This document shows positions 1 to 8,191 of a DNA stretch of 64,000 bases, piece after piece. The translations under genes and the position numbers were made by a program. How positions within the stretch are numbered: position 1 is the first letter of the stretch; every line of letters begins with the position of its first letter. The notes beneath the pieces are model-generated. The model had not been told where the DNA came from, ran no database searches, and saw only the letters and a list, made by a program, of their open reading frames with translations. The stretch is from Achromobacter xylosoxidans (GTDB lineage: Bacteria; Pseudomonadota; Gammaproteobacteria; Burkholderiales; Burkholderiaceae_B), in NCBI RefSeq assembly GCF_014490035.1, contig NZ_CP061008.1:1922001-1986000 (forward strand), given 5' to 3'.

Positions 1-251
1 GCATTGGCGAAGGCCGCGCCATTGGCGTTGACCACCGGGCCGCCGAAGACGGGCGCCGGTCCCGCGCCCGGCTGGCAGTCCAGCGCCACGCGCCGATAGC
101 CGGCCGCGGCCGGCGTGCCCGCGGCGGACCAGCCCGCCGTGAACCAGTCCAGCAGCGCCTGCGCCAGCCGCGCGCGCGTGGTCGGGGAGATCTGGCGCCG
201 TTGCAGATCGGCCAGGTGGGTCACCAGGGTGTGCTCAGCGGAGGAAGTCAT
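1..251 (-). CDS. MmgE/PrpD family protein, N-terminal fragment
   Basis: The window edge cuts this gene; only the first 83 codons are seen. The start is the ATG at 251-249. The N-terminus has the helical pattern LADLQ..ISPTTRARLAQALLDW followed by a glycine/alanine-rich stretch ending VNANGAAFANA, which fits the opening of MmgE/PrpD proteins (2-methylcitrate dehydratase and cis-aconitate decarboxylase relatives). Family members dehydrate or decarboxylate small carboxylic acids; the substrate cannot be told from this part. A 36-bp palindrome sits 4 bp upstream of the start codon, so the gene is probably controlled by a repressor or activator bound there. The family call rests on a short segment and is moderate. 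Confidence 0.6.
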   Translation of the reverse strand, partial: MTSSAEHTLVTHLADLQRRQISPTTRARLAQALLDWFTAGWSAAGTPAAAGYRRVALDCQPGAGPAPVFGGPVVNANGAAFAN

Positions 252-255
252 TGTT

Positions 256-291
256 GTTTCGTTGAATGGAATATATTTCATTCAACGAAAC
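256..291. promoter_or_regulatory. 36-bp palindromic operator
   Basis: The arms GTTTCGTTGAATG and CATTCAACGAAAC are perfect inverted repeats around an AT-rich centre. The whole 36 bp is symmetric except for one pair. It lies immediately upstream of the leftward MmgE/PrpD start codon. The length and symmetry suit a dimeric or tetrameric regulator such as an IclR- or GntR-type protein; the regulator is not in view. Confidence 0.7.
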
Positions 292-863
292 TAGTATGGG
301 TTTGTCAAGTGCTGCGGGTGATCCCTCGCTGCGGTTCCAGCGTCCGCGCCTGCCAGGTCGGAGGTGCCACCCAGGCGCAGCGGGACCTATCGCCACCAAG
401 CGTCATAGCACTCGGCCACCAGGCACGGCGCAGCGTCGCCAGCCCGTGAACGCGCTCGTCGCCGGCAACCGCGATAGCCTCGAGCCACCTCGGGCGTGAT
501 GAGCATCGTGGCCGGCAGGTCGTGTCCGGCCGGGGGCGCGCCGATGGGCAGGAGCAAGGCCGCATCTCGCGACGCTTGTTCATGCCTTCGGAAATGCCAA
601 CCGCTTGCGCCGTGCGACTACACCTCTTTTATTCCAAGAGAGCTGGCAGATGTATCTGGAATTCGCCTGCAGCAATTCCTCTTCCACCGCAAGGCGTAGT
701 GACTCAGGCTTAACCAAGATGAGCGTTACGCCGACCTGTGCGCCCGCGCGCACAATATTGCGGACCTCTTCAAGTTCAGATTTCGTGCCCGAAGATACCT
801 GGAAAAGGTGATCGCACAGGCGGCTCAAACCTGCGGAACTATGACGCGTACCGATATACATGC
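292..863. other. Gene-poor stretch, probably decayed sequence
   Basis: No convincing gene is seen. A leftward open frame spans about 580-1011, with a helical-looking segment encoded around 600-790, but it has no ribosome site or recognisable family and it overlaps a transposase remnant. The stretch looks like debris left by an insertion element. Confidence 0.4.
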
Positions 864-1010
864 ACACCTGGCGCGTATCGGCGCATCGGTAGATGGGAAC
901 ATGAGGCCGGGCTTGAGGCGGCGCAGCGCCGTCCAGACCGAATGCCAGAAGCGATGAAGGTGCGGCGGCGCACGGTGGAACATGTGTTCGGCACCAAATC
1001 CCGCCTCGCA
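864..1010 (+). pseudogene. IS1182-type transposase C-terminal remnant
   Basis: One frame reads TPGAYRRIGRWEHEAGLE, then RRPDRMPEAMKVRRRTVEHVFGT. This matches the pattern of the C-terminal part of IS1182-family DDE transposases (YRRI.RWEHE, then RR.TVEH.FGT). After the VFGT motif the usual K.W.G..HF continuation is lost, and the upstream catalytic domain is absent. It is a dead fragment of roughly 50 codons. No terminal inverted repeats are visible. Confidence 0.6.
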
Positions 1011-1043
1011 CACAAAATCACGGACAGGCCCGGGCGCTTACCA

Positions 1044-1727
1044 TCAACCGCCATAGCATTGTGCGTAAGTAAAGTCGACCAAGCGCTTGTCTGAGGCATC
1101 CTGTGGCGTGGACGGCTCTACTTGGAAATGCCCGAACATATCGTCGTTGCAGATCCTCACGTTCTTGCGCTGCGTACCTTCCTGCAATACGCAGGAGCCG
1201 CCAAAACTGTGATTACTCCCAGCGACGCCAACCGGTAGATCAATCAGCCGGCTACAACCGATGATTCGGCCGTTTTGCTTCTGATGCGCCAACGATTGGT
1301 TGAACGATTCAACACGGGAGTTGGGATCACGAATCGACACAACATTAACGCATTCGCCACTAACGGTTTGGTTGCCCGGCAGCTTGCAGTCCGAGTACAC
1401 CTCGCCATTGGCAATACGTTTCTCATTGCGCGCCAGCATGGCGATGCGGGTTGTGTATGCTTGCTGCAGGCAGGCGCTGTCTTGACAAATGTCACGAGCG
1501 TATTTAATCCAGTTGCGCTGTTCTTTAGCCAACTCTTTCTTGCCATAGGCATCGGTTGCGGCTAGTGCTGTTTCATAGGCCCCTTGCAATTTTCCATCCA
1601 GCGCGGATGTCTCGGCATCGCTGCAGATCAACCTTTCCGTAGCGCTCACGGCCTTGTTGCAATCAAAACTTGCGGCTTGGGCGCCAGCCCATAGAGTTGC
1701 AAGGCCCAACGTAAAGAGAAGCTTCAT
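1044..1727 (-). CDS. Exported LprI-domain (DUF1311) protein
   Basis: The protein has 227 residues from the chosen ATG at 1727, which gives a clean signal peptide (MKLLFTLGLATLWAGAQA). An earlier ATG at 1790 is possible and would add 21 residues. The mature N-terminus SFDCNKAVSATERLICSD, followed by LD..L...Y..AL and a later Q..W...RD.C, is the lysozyme-inhibitor LprI-like (DUF1311) domain, a periplasmic fold with paired cysteines. The C-terminal half (about 110-227) has four or more further cysteines and no family I recognise. It is probably a periplasmic or cell-surface protein. No operon partner is seen. Confidence 0.8.
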   Translation of the reverse strand: MKLLFTLGLATLWAGAQAASFDCNKAVSATERLICSDAETSALDGKLQGAYETALAATDAYGKKELAKEQRNWIKYARDICQDSACLQQAYTTRIAMLARNEKRIANGEVYSDCKLPGNQTVSGECVNVVSIRDPNSRVESFNQSLAHQKQNGRIIGCSRLIDLPVGVAGSNHSFGGSCVLQEGTQRKNVRICNDDMFGHFQVEPSTPQDASDKRLVDFTYAQCYGG

Positions 1728-2379
1728 CGCAGGTGCATACCGCATCTTCCGTGCGTAAGCGGGTGGGCGTGTTGAATGCGGCTGGGGCATGATCCTATCT
1801 TCTCAAGTTGTATGTCGATGATGTCTTGCGTACAGCACAACACATCTCCCTCGTGACACCTCAAATCAGCTTAACCGAGCTAATGCACGTCTCTGGTCTT
1901 GTAATCTTGTTGCCGGAGCATCAGAGGCATTCTTATTCCAATACCCGGCTCAGTTTTTACCAGATCTAAGCTGACGCCCGTGCCTTTACCAACTGAAGCG
2001 GCGGCTCCATCACAATCTTCTCGGATGAGCCATCGCTACTTTAAGCTGGGCCAGTTCGGTGGTTGAAAGTACCGGCCCCATGCTGGCCAGCACCTCGGCA
2101 GGCCACGGCGCCGGGCGCTTGCATCAATACGAACGCCAGCGCAGGAAGCCACCTGCCATGGTGAGCAGCAGGCGGATCAAGGCGACCAGCCCGAAGCGGA
2201 TGGTCAGAAACCAATATGGGCCCCCCCAGAACTGCATAGCGCGGCCGGTTCGGCGCCGCCGTCGTAGACGCTGCTGCTAAGGGTTTTACCTAATCTGGTT
2301 TTCCTTGCGGAAAATCAATCTCCTATAGGACACTTTGTGTCATGATGGTGCCGATAGGCGGCGCCCGTAGGGGGATGAC
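1728..2379. other. Intergenic stretch with one short hydrophobic frame
   Basis: There is no recognisable gene. A leftward 37-codon frame at 2237-2124 encodes MQFWGGPYWFLTIRFGLV followed by a further hydrophobic segment, ending FLRWRSY. It could be a small membrane peptide or the remnant of a larger gene; I could not assign it. The right end, about 2310-2379, is the leader of the following gene and has a good ribosome site (AGGGGGATGAC). Confidence 0.35.
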
Positions 2380-3348
2380 ATGAAGATTTCGGGAATTGCC
2401 GGCGCGCTGGCATTGGTAGCGGCAATGGCGGCCGGTAGCGCCCAGGCGGCGGCCTATCCAGACCGGCCGATCCGGCTGGTGGTGCCGTTCGGCGCGGGCG
2501 GTATCACGGACATCGTGGCGCGTCAGGTCGGCAAGGGCATGGGCGACGCCTTGGGACAGAGCATCGTGATCGAGAACCGGCCGGGCGCGGGCGGGGTGAT
2601 CGCCGCGCAGGTGGCCGCCACCGCGCCGGCCGATGGCTATACGATCTTCATGGGCACGGTAGGCACGCAGGTGGTCAACCCGCTGATCTACAGCAAGCTC
2701 AGCTATGACGCCGACAAGTTCGCGCCGGTGGGCATGGTTTCGGGATCGCCGTATCTGCTGGCCGTGCGTGCGGGCGTGCCGGCCAAGACCTTTGGCGAGT
2801 TCGTGGCCTATGCCAAGGCCAACCCGGCCAAGCTGAACTTCGGTTCGGCGGGCAATGCCAGTTCGCCGCACCTGGGCCTGGAACTGTTGAAGCTGACGGC
2901 GGGCGTGGACATCGTGCATGTGCCGTTCAAGAGCGGCAGCGAAGCCGTGAACGCCGCCATCGGCGAGCAGGTCGACGTGGTGATGGACGCCAGCCCGGTG
3001 ATCATGCCGCATGCGGCGTCCGGCAAGCTGCGCGCGCTCGCGGTGGCCGCAGACAAGCGCCTGCCTTCCGCGCCCGACGTGCCTGCCAGCAGCGAGGTGG
3101 GCGACGCGGCCCTGCAGATCAGCTCGTGGAACGCGTTCTTCGCGCCCGCCGGCACGCCGCCCGACGTGATGGAAAAGCTGAACGCGGCGCTGCAGAAGAC
3201 CCTGGCGTCGCCGGAACTGAAGGACCGGCTGGCGTCGCAGGGTACGCAGTTGTATACGGGCAAGCCGGACGAGTATCAGCGCTTCATCGCCGGCGAGAAA
3301 GCCAAGTGGACCGAGATCGTGAAACGCGCCAACATCAAGATGGACTGA
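2380..3348 (+). CDS. Bug-family tripartite tricarboxylate receptor (TctC-like)
   Basis: This 322-residue periplasmic solute-binding protein has a signal peptide ending SAQAA. Next comes the Bug hallmark YPDRPIRLVVPFGAGGITDIVAR, then IVIENRPGAGGVIAAQ and DGYTIFMG, the ligand-binding loops of this family. Bug receptors are greatly expanded in Bordetella and Achromobacter and capture small carboxylates, sometimes without a cognate TctAB permease. None is nearby, so this may be an orphan receptor using a distant permease. It heads a tightly spaced unit (2 bp to the next gene). Length and motifs are normal for the family; the ligand is unknown. Confidence 0.93.
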   Translation: MKISGIAGALALVAAMAAGSAQAAAYPDRPIRLVVPFGAGGITDIVARQVGKGMGDALGQSIVIENRPGAGGVIAAQVAATAPADGYTIFMGTVGTQVVNPLIYSKLSYDADKFAPVGMVSGSPYLLAVRAGVPAKTFGEFVAYAKANPAKLNFGSAGNASSPHLGLELLKLTAGVDIVHVPFKSGSEAVNAAIGEQVDVVMDASPVIMPHAASGKLRALAVAADKRLPSAPDVPASSEVGDAALQISSWNAFFAPAGTPPDVMEKLNAALQKTLASPELKDRLASQGTQLYTGKPDEYQRFIAGEKAKWTEIVKRANIKMD

Positions 3349-3350
3349 CG

Positions 3351-3992
3351 ATGAACCAGATACCGCATCCCTTGGCGGGCAAGCCGCTGGAACTGGCCGA
3401 TACCCTGCGTTCGGGCAACGCCTGGAAGATCCGGCTGGCCTGCGGCTACATGGGCCTGCCGATCAAGCGCCGCACCTTCGACATCGTGCAGGGCGACCTG
3501 GAGACGAACGCGTTCGCGCGCATCAATCCGTGGCGCCAGGTGCCGGCCTTGCTGACGCCGGAGGGCGAGTGGCTGGCCGAGTCGCAGGCCATCCTCTGGT
3601 ATCTGGGGCTGGGCACGTCCTGGCTGCCTGGCGGCCGCCTGGAGCAGTCGCAGGTCAGCAGCTGGCTCAGCTTCGAGCAGACCCAGCACATGCACGCCTT
3701 TGCGCAGCCGCGCCTGCTGATCCATCTGCGCAACACCGCGCAGGTGGATGACCCGGCGATGCGGGCATGGCGCGAGATCGGCATGAAGGCTGCCGCGCTG
3801 ATGGATGCGCATCTGGCGGGTCGCGACTATCTGGTGGGAAGCGCGCCGACCATTGCCGACATCGCGCTGTTTCCCTACACGAGCATGGCGGCCGAGGGCG
3901 GCTACGACCTGTCCGGCTTCGCCCATATCGACGCCTGGGTGGCGCGCATGCGCGCCTTGCCGGGTTTTACGCCGCTGATCGAAGCGGCATGA
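3351..3992 (+). CDS. Glutathione S-transferase family protein
   Basis: This 213-residue protein has the two-domain GST layout. The N-terminal thioredoxin-like part contains SGNAWKIRLACGYMGLP (residues 23-39; S23 and N25 are the likely glutathione-activating region), the cis-proline motif QVPAL (about 63-67) and the glutathione-binding pair ESQAI (about 77-81). The helical C-terminal domain carries the conserved TIADIALFPYT N-capping box. It starts 2 bp after the Bug gene and is surely co-transcribed. In this context it may isomerise or dehalogenate a pathway intermediate rather than detoxify; that is inference. Confidence 0.88.
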   Translation: MNQIPHPLAGKPLELADTLRSGNAWKIRLACGYMGLPIKRRTFDIVQGDLETNAFARINPWRQVPALLTPEGEWLAESQAILWYLGLGTSWLPGGRLEQSQVSSWLSFEQTQHMHAFAQPRLLIHLRNTAQVDDPAMRAWREIGMKAAALMDAHLAGRDYLVGSAPTIADIALFPYTSMAAEGGYDLSGFAHIDAWVARMRALPGFTPLIEAA

Positions 3993-4020
3993 CAGAGACA
4001 CTATCTTAGGAGTGACGACG

Positions 4021-4803
4021 ATGGCCGATACGATGCATCTGGGCAAGGACGAACTGATCGCGCGGGCGAAAGCCGAAATGCAGCGCCAGTTCGAGACGCC
4101 CGAATGGAGCCTGCGCGAACGCCTGGCGCTGACCTGCCGCATTCTGTTCGACGGCGGGCATGATTCCGGCCTGGCCGGGCAGATCACGGCGCGCGCGCCG
4201 GAGCCGAACCGGTACTACACGCAACGCCTGGGGCTGGGCTTTGACGAGATCAGCGCCAGCAACCTGCTGCTGGTGGACGAGGACCTGCGGGTGCAGGAAG
4301 GGGGCGGCATGCCCAATCCGGCCAATCGCTTCCATTCCTGGGTCTACCGCGCGCGTCCGGACGTGAACTGCATCATCCACACGCATCCGCTGCACGCGGC
4401 CTCGCTGTCGATGCTGGAGGTGCCGCTGGAAATCTCGCACATGGACAACTGCCCGCTGTACGACGACGTGGCCTTCCTGAAGGATTGGCCCGGCGTGCCG
4501 GTGGGCAACGAGGAAGGCGAGATCATCTCGGCCGCGCTGGGTTCCAAGCGCGCCATCCTGCTGTCGCACCACGGCATGCTGATCGCGGCGGGTTCGGTGG
4601 AAGAGGCCTGCGTGCTGGCGCTGCAGTTCGAGCGCGCCGCCCGCATGCAGCTGCTGGCCATGGCCGCCGGCAAGATCCAGCCCATTCCGCCGGCGCTGGG
4701 CCGCGAGGCGCATGACTGGATCCTGACGCCCAAGCGGTCGCAGGTCGGCTTCTCTTACTATGCGCGGCGTGCGCTGCGGGCGCATCCCGACGTGTTGGCC
4801 TGA
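4021..4803 (+). CDS. Class II aldolase/adducin family protein
   Basis: The protein has 260 residues from the ATG at 4021, chosen because AGGAG lies 8 bp upstream; the in-frame GTG at 4012 overlaps that site. Zinc-binding histidines of the class II aldolase fold appear in IIHTHPLHAAS, and a third in the later LLSHHGMLIAAGS segment. The N-terminal G..SGLAGQIT motif marks the phosphate or substrate loop. Relatives cleave fuculose/ribulose phosphates or act as carbohydrate or hydroxyacid aldolases. With the Bug receptor and GST it forms a likely catabolic operon; the exact substrate is unknown. Confidence 0.9.
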   Translation: MADTMHLGKDELIARAKAEMQRQFETPEWSLRERLALTCRILFDGGHDSGLAGQITARAPEPNRYYTQRLGLGFDEISASNLLLVDEDLRVQEGGGMPNPANRFHSWVYRARPDVNCIIHTHPLHAASLSMLEVPLEISHMDNCPLYDDVAFLKDWPGVPVGNEEGEIISAALGSKRAILLSHHGMLIAAGSVEEACVLALQFERAARMQLLAMAAGKIQPIPPALGREAHDWILTPKRSQVGFSYYARRALRAHPDVLA

Positions 4804-4896
4804 TGGCGGCCGCGGGCGGGGCCGGCTCGACGGCGGGGCCGGATTAGGGCATGCTTACCGGTCGTATTCCGCGACTGTATTTCCGCAACCCCGCCC

Positions 4897-5451
4897 ATGA
4901 TAGACCTGCCGCACCGCCTGCGCGCCCTGCGCCGCCAGCAAACCCTGTCCCTGGAACAGCTGGCGCAGCGCACCGGATTGACCAAGAGCTACCTCTCCAA
5001 GCTGGAGCGGGGCCTGAGCGAACCCTCCATTTCCACCGTGCTGCGGCTGGCGGAAGCCTATGGCCTGGGCGTATCGGAACTGGTGGGCACGGACGATGCC
5101 GCGCAGGAAGAAGTGGTCAGCGTGGTGCGGGTGGCGGACCGCGAGGCCTTGCAGCGCCGGGGGCTGGGCAGCGAGTATCACTACGAGTCGCTGGCCGGCC
5201 GCCGCAAGGTCAAGGCGATGGAGCCTTTCGTGGTGCATCCGCCCCGCGACTTTCCCGATGCGACCGCGGTGTTTCCGCACCCCGGCGAGGAATTCCTGCT
5301 GGTGCTCAAGGGCGCCATCGAGGTCCATGTGGGCGAACGCCACTTCCGCCTGGAGACCGGGGATTCCGTCTATTTCGACTCCGAACTGCCGCACCGCATG
5401 CGCACCGTCAGCCGGGCCATGGCCGAAGTGCTGGTGGTGGCCGCCCACTGA
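4897..5451 (+). CDS. XRE-family regulator with C-terminal cupin domain
   Basis: This 184-residue protein has an XRE helix-turn-helix at residues 5-60 (LEQLAQRTGLTKSYLSKLERG) and a cupin barrel at about 105-180 (HPGEEFLLVLKGAIEVHVG, then LETGDSVYFDSELPHR). This two-domain design is typical of regulators that sense a small molecule in the cupin and control neighbouring catabolic genes. It sits inside the cluster on the same strand, so it probably controls the flanking aldolase and cupin genes. The domain call is secure; the target is inference. Confidence 0.9.
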   Translation: MIDLPHRLRALRRQQTLSLEQLAQRTGLTKSYLSKLERGLSEPSISTVLRLAEAYGLGVSELVGTDDAAQEEVVSVVRVADREALQRRGLGSEYHYESLAGRRKVKAMEPFVVHPPRDFPDATAVFPHPGEEFLLVLKGAIEVHVGERHFRLETGDSVYFDSELPHRMRTVSRAMAEVLVVAAH

Positions 5452-5495
5452 GCGGGCCGCCGGACTCATTACCTTATCCGCATACAGGAACTTCC

Positions 5496-5858
5496 ATGAA
5501 GAACGATCAATCGCGGCTCGTCCGCATCGATGCAGGCCCCATGAAGAATCCGGTGCCTGGAAAGCCCCGCCGCCCGATCTCGGGCGACGCGGCTTTCCGC
5601 ACCGTGACCGCGTTCGAGGGCAATGGCGGCAAGGCAGAGGCCGGCGTCTGGGAAAGCAGCGCGGGCGTGTTCCAGTCCAACACCACGGGCTACATCGAGT
5701 TCGGCTACATCGTGGAAGGTTCGGCGCGCCTGGTCGATCCGGACGGCACCGTGCATGAACTGACCGTGGGCGAAGCCTTCGTCATGCCCGAAGGCTATAC
5801 CGGCCGCTGGGAAGTGGACCAGTTCGTCAAGAAGATCTATTTCATCACCCGCATGTAG
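5496..5858 (+). CDS. Small cupin-domain protein
   Basis: This 120-residue single-domain protein resembles the cupin_3 (DUF861) group. The barrel core reads GVWESSAGVFQS, then TGYIEFGYIVEGSARLVDPDG and VGEAFVMPEGYTGRWEV. Such proteins include ureidoglycine aminohydrolase relatives and are common accessory proteins in amine and nitrogen catabolism. The start ATG at 5496 follows AGGAA. It lies 35 bp before the pyridoxal kinase gene. No specific activity can be assigned. Confidence 0.8.
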   Translation: MKNDQSRLVRIDAGPMKNPVPGKPRRPISGDAAFRTVTAFEGNGGKAEAGVWESSAGVFQSNTTGYIEFGYIVEGSARLVDPDGTVHELTVGEAFVMPEGYTGRWEVDQFVKKIYFITRM

Positions 5859-5893
5859 CGCCGCGTAGACCGCGGCAGCCCAGGAGCAGCCCC

Positions 5894-6727
5894 ATGAGCG
5901 CAATCCCCGCCGTTACCGCGCAGGTGGATATCGTTTCCGTCCAATCCCAGGTCGTGTACGGCTGCGTCGGCAACAACGCCGCCATGCCTGTCTTCCGCAA
6001 GGCGGGCCTGCACGCGATCGCGGTGCCTACCGTGATCCTGAGCAACACGCCGCACTATCCGACCTTGCATGGCGGCGCGGTGCCGCTGGACTGGTTTGAA
6101 GGGCTGCTGCAGGGCCTGGACGAGCGCGGCGTCACCCGGACGGCGCGCGCGGTGGTCTGCGGTTACCTGGGCCAACCCGGGCAGGCCGGGCTGCTGGCCG
6201 CTTGGCTGCCTGCGCTGCGCGCATCGCGGCCCGATCTGAAGGTGCACATCGACCCCGTCATGGGCGACCGCAACGACGGGCTGTACGTGAACGAGGGGCT
6301 GGTCGAGCAATACCGGGACTTGCTGGTGCCGCTGGCTGACGGCATGACGCCGAACCATTTCGAACTGGAACTGCTGGTGGGGCGCGCCTTGTCGTCGATC
6401 GACGAGGTGGTGGCGGCGGCGCGTGAACTGATCGCGCGCGGTCCGGACTGGATCGTCGTGACCAGCGCGGCGCCCATGGCCGCCGCGGCCGGCACCTTGC
6501 AGCTGGCGGTGGTGACGCGGGATCAGGCCACCGTCGTGACGCATCCGGAGATTGCGATACCGCCCTCGGTGCACGGCACCGGCGACGTGTTCATGGCCGG
6601 TGTCACGGCGCGGCTGCTGAATGGGCAGGCGTTGGTCGAGGCGGTGCGTTCTGCCGCCGCCCAGGTTACGGTGGCGCTGGAGCGCACCCGTGAACTGGGC
6701 TGGGAAGAGCTGGCGGTGGAAGGCTAG
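5894..6727 (+). CDS. pdxY: Pyridoxal kinase
   Basis: This 277-residue ribokinase-like kinase phosphorylates pyridoxal (vitamin B6 salvage) with ATP. The N-terminal SVQSQVVYGCVGNNAA is the pyridoxal-kinase signature. DPVMGD and MTPNHFELELLVG (TPN.fE) follow, and the anion-hole and catalytic GTGDVFMAGV lies near residue 225. PdxY and PdxK are hard to separate by motif alone; the length and the absence of a PdxK/ThiD-type insertion favour PdxY. It follows the cupin gene by 35 bp with the ribosome site CAGGAG. Its place in a catabolic cluster could supply PLP to an aminotransferase elsewhere, but that is only inference. Confidence 0.88.
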   Translation: MSAIPAVTAQVDIVSVQSQVVYGCVGNNAAMPVFRKAGLHAIAVPTVILSNTPHYPTLHGGAVPLDWFEGLLQGLDERGVTRTARAVVCGYLGQPGQAGLLAAWLPALRASRPDLKVHIDPVMGDRNDGLYVNEGLVEQYRDLLVPLADGMTPNHFELELLVGRALSSIDEVVAAARELIARGPDWIVVTSAAPMAAAAGTLQLAVVTRDQATVVTHPEIAIPPSVHGTGDVFMAGVTARLLNGQALVEAVRSAAAQVTVALERTRELGWEELAVEG

Positions 6728-6761
6728 GGCGCCTACGCGCGCGCCTGGCGGCGCGCCTCGT

Positions 6762-8054
6762 TCAAGGCACCAGCGACAGGCCGACGCGGAACTGCGATTC
6801 GTTGCGCTGGTTGTAGCCCAGCAGGGTTTCGCCGTAGCCGTTGAAGTACTGCAGATGCAGGTAGCCGTTCATGTTCAGCCAGGTGCGCTGCAGCGGCCAG
6901 GCGAAATCCAGCTGGGTGGTGCGGCGCTTCTGATCGCCCTGGCGGTACATGGCGGACACCACCGCGCCGTTGTCCTGGGCCCAGCGCAATTGCCAGTCGA
7001 CGTGTCCGGCGTAGTCGGCGTAGTCGCTGTTTTCGCTGGCGACGCCGAAGTAGGCCTTGACCCGCGGCGCAAAGGTGAGCGTGCTGCCGCCGTCGAAGCG
7101 GTAATGGAAGCGCGGCTCGATATAGCCGTCGTTGACCGAGCGCGAATCCGCGCCGTCCTTGCCGTTGGAGTTGTGCTCGACGCCGGTGTTCATGCCGAAG
7201 CGCCAGTTCTGGCTGGCGGACTGCCAGATATTGTCGGACAGCCAGAACGCGCTGGGATTGAAGGTGGTGTCGATGAAGGGCATGGAATCGCCTTCCAGGT
7301 CCCACAGCGAGGTTTGCGTGTACGCCAGGTAGAAATTCTCGTCCCAGGTCGCGGGGCGGTCGCCCGCGGGGCTGAAGAGGCGATACTTGGCGCTGATCTG
7401 AAAGCGCGCGGTGGTCTGTCCGCGGGTGCCGACGTCGAAGTACACCGGCTTGTACTCCGAGATGGAGCTGCGGAAGCGGTCGAACGCGGTCTGCTGTTGC
7501 ACGGTCGGCACGGCGGACGCGTCGGGCGAGGGACCGCCTTCGGGCGATGCGCCGACCGCGGCCACTGCCGCGGCGGGCACGGGTTCACCGCTGCTGGCGT
7601 CCACCACCGGGCCGCGCGCGGGCGTGCTGGCCAGGGTGCCGCTGTCGCGGCCGGTGGCGTCCAGCGCCATCATCGCGGGCTGGCCTTCGATGGACACGGC
7701 CTGCAGGCCCTGGGCCGTGGCGGGTACCACGGCGGTCCACGCCATGCGCGCGAAATTGTTGACCGGCACGCTGAAGCTGGCCGGGCCGCCGCGCAGCTTG
7801 GCCAGGCTGCGCACGATCTGGCCGTCCTGGCCGCGCCACTGCAGCACCAGTTCCGGCGGCGCTTCCCAGGTGGAGCGGGAAGTGCCTTCGTTGAAGTACA
7901 CCGCCTCGATGGTGACGGTTTCGCCGGGGGCGGCCGAGGGGCGATCCAGCCTGTACGACACACCCGCGGTGGCTGCGCCCGCCAAGCCCATGGCCAGGGC
8001 GGCGACCAGGGTGCGCAGGGGGAGGGCGGATCGTGCAGGACGGCTGATGGTCAT
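6762..8054 (-). CDS. pldA: Outer-membrane phospholipase A
   Basis: This is a 430-residue protein from the ATG at 8054, which places a signal peptide ending GAATA at the N-terminus; an ATG at 8093 is an alternative. The catalytic motif EHNSNG supplies the His and Ser of OMPLA, and the surrounding beta-barrel strands (NWRFGMNTGV, YIEPRFHYRF and a terminal FRVGLSLVP ending in the outer-membrane signature) complete the family fold. Between signal and barrel there is an extra beta-rich domain and an Ala/Pro-rich linker of about 190 residues, so it is longer than the roughly 290-residue enterobacterial enzyme. The enzyme hydrolyses phospholipids in the outer leaflet when membrane asymmetry is lost. 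Confidence 0.9.
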   Translation of the reverse strand: MTISRPARSALPLRTLVAALAMGLAGAATAGVSYRLDRPSAAPGETVTIEAVYFNEGTSRSTWEAPPELVLQWRGQDGQIVRSLAKLRGGPASFSVPVNNFARMAWTAVVPATAQGLQAVSIEGQPAMMALDATGRDSGTLASTPARGPVVDASSGEPVPAAAVAAVGASPEGGPSPDASAVPTVQQQTAFDRFRSSISEYKPVYFDVGTRGQTTARFQISAKYRLFSPAGDRPATWDENFYLAYTQTSLWDLEGDSMPFIDTTFNPSAFWLSDNIWQSASQNWRFGMNTGVEHNSNGKDGADSRSVNDGYIEPRFHYRFDGGSTLTFAPRVKAYFGVASENSDYADYAGHVDWQLRWAQDNGAVVSAMYRQGDQKRRTTQLDFAWPLQRTWLNMNGYLHLQYFNGYGETLLGYNQRNESQFRVGLSLVP

Positions 8055-8140
8055 CGGGTCATAACGTAGTTTTGTGACCAGGAAATGTAGCATCGACCCC
8101 CGCTACAGTTTGTAAGGCAGGCTAATCGTATGTAGAAAGC

Positions 8141-8168
8141 GTAAGCCCCCGCGCAGGGCGGGGGCTTG
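8141..8168 (-). terminator. Rho-independent terminator after the aldehyde dehydrogenase gene
   Basis: There is a 10-bp perfect stem: AAGCCCCCGC at 8143-8152 and GCGGGGGCTT at 8158-8167, with a 5-nt loop. It lies 24 bp past the stop codon of the leftward gene. The U tract is weak. Confidence 0.7.
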
Positions 8169-8191
8169 CGTGGACAGCGTGGCGTGCGGGC

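Noticed and set aside
580..1011. Leftward 143-codon open frame with a helical-looking segment
   Set aside because: No ribosome site, no family, and it overlaps a recognisable transposase remnant on the other strand.
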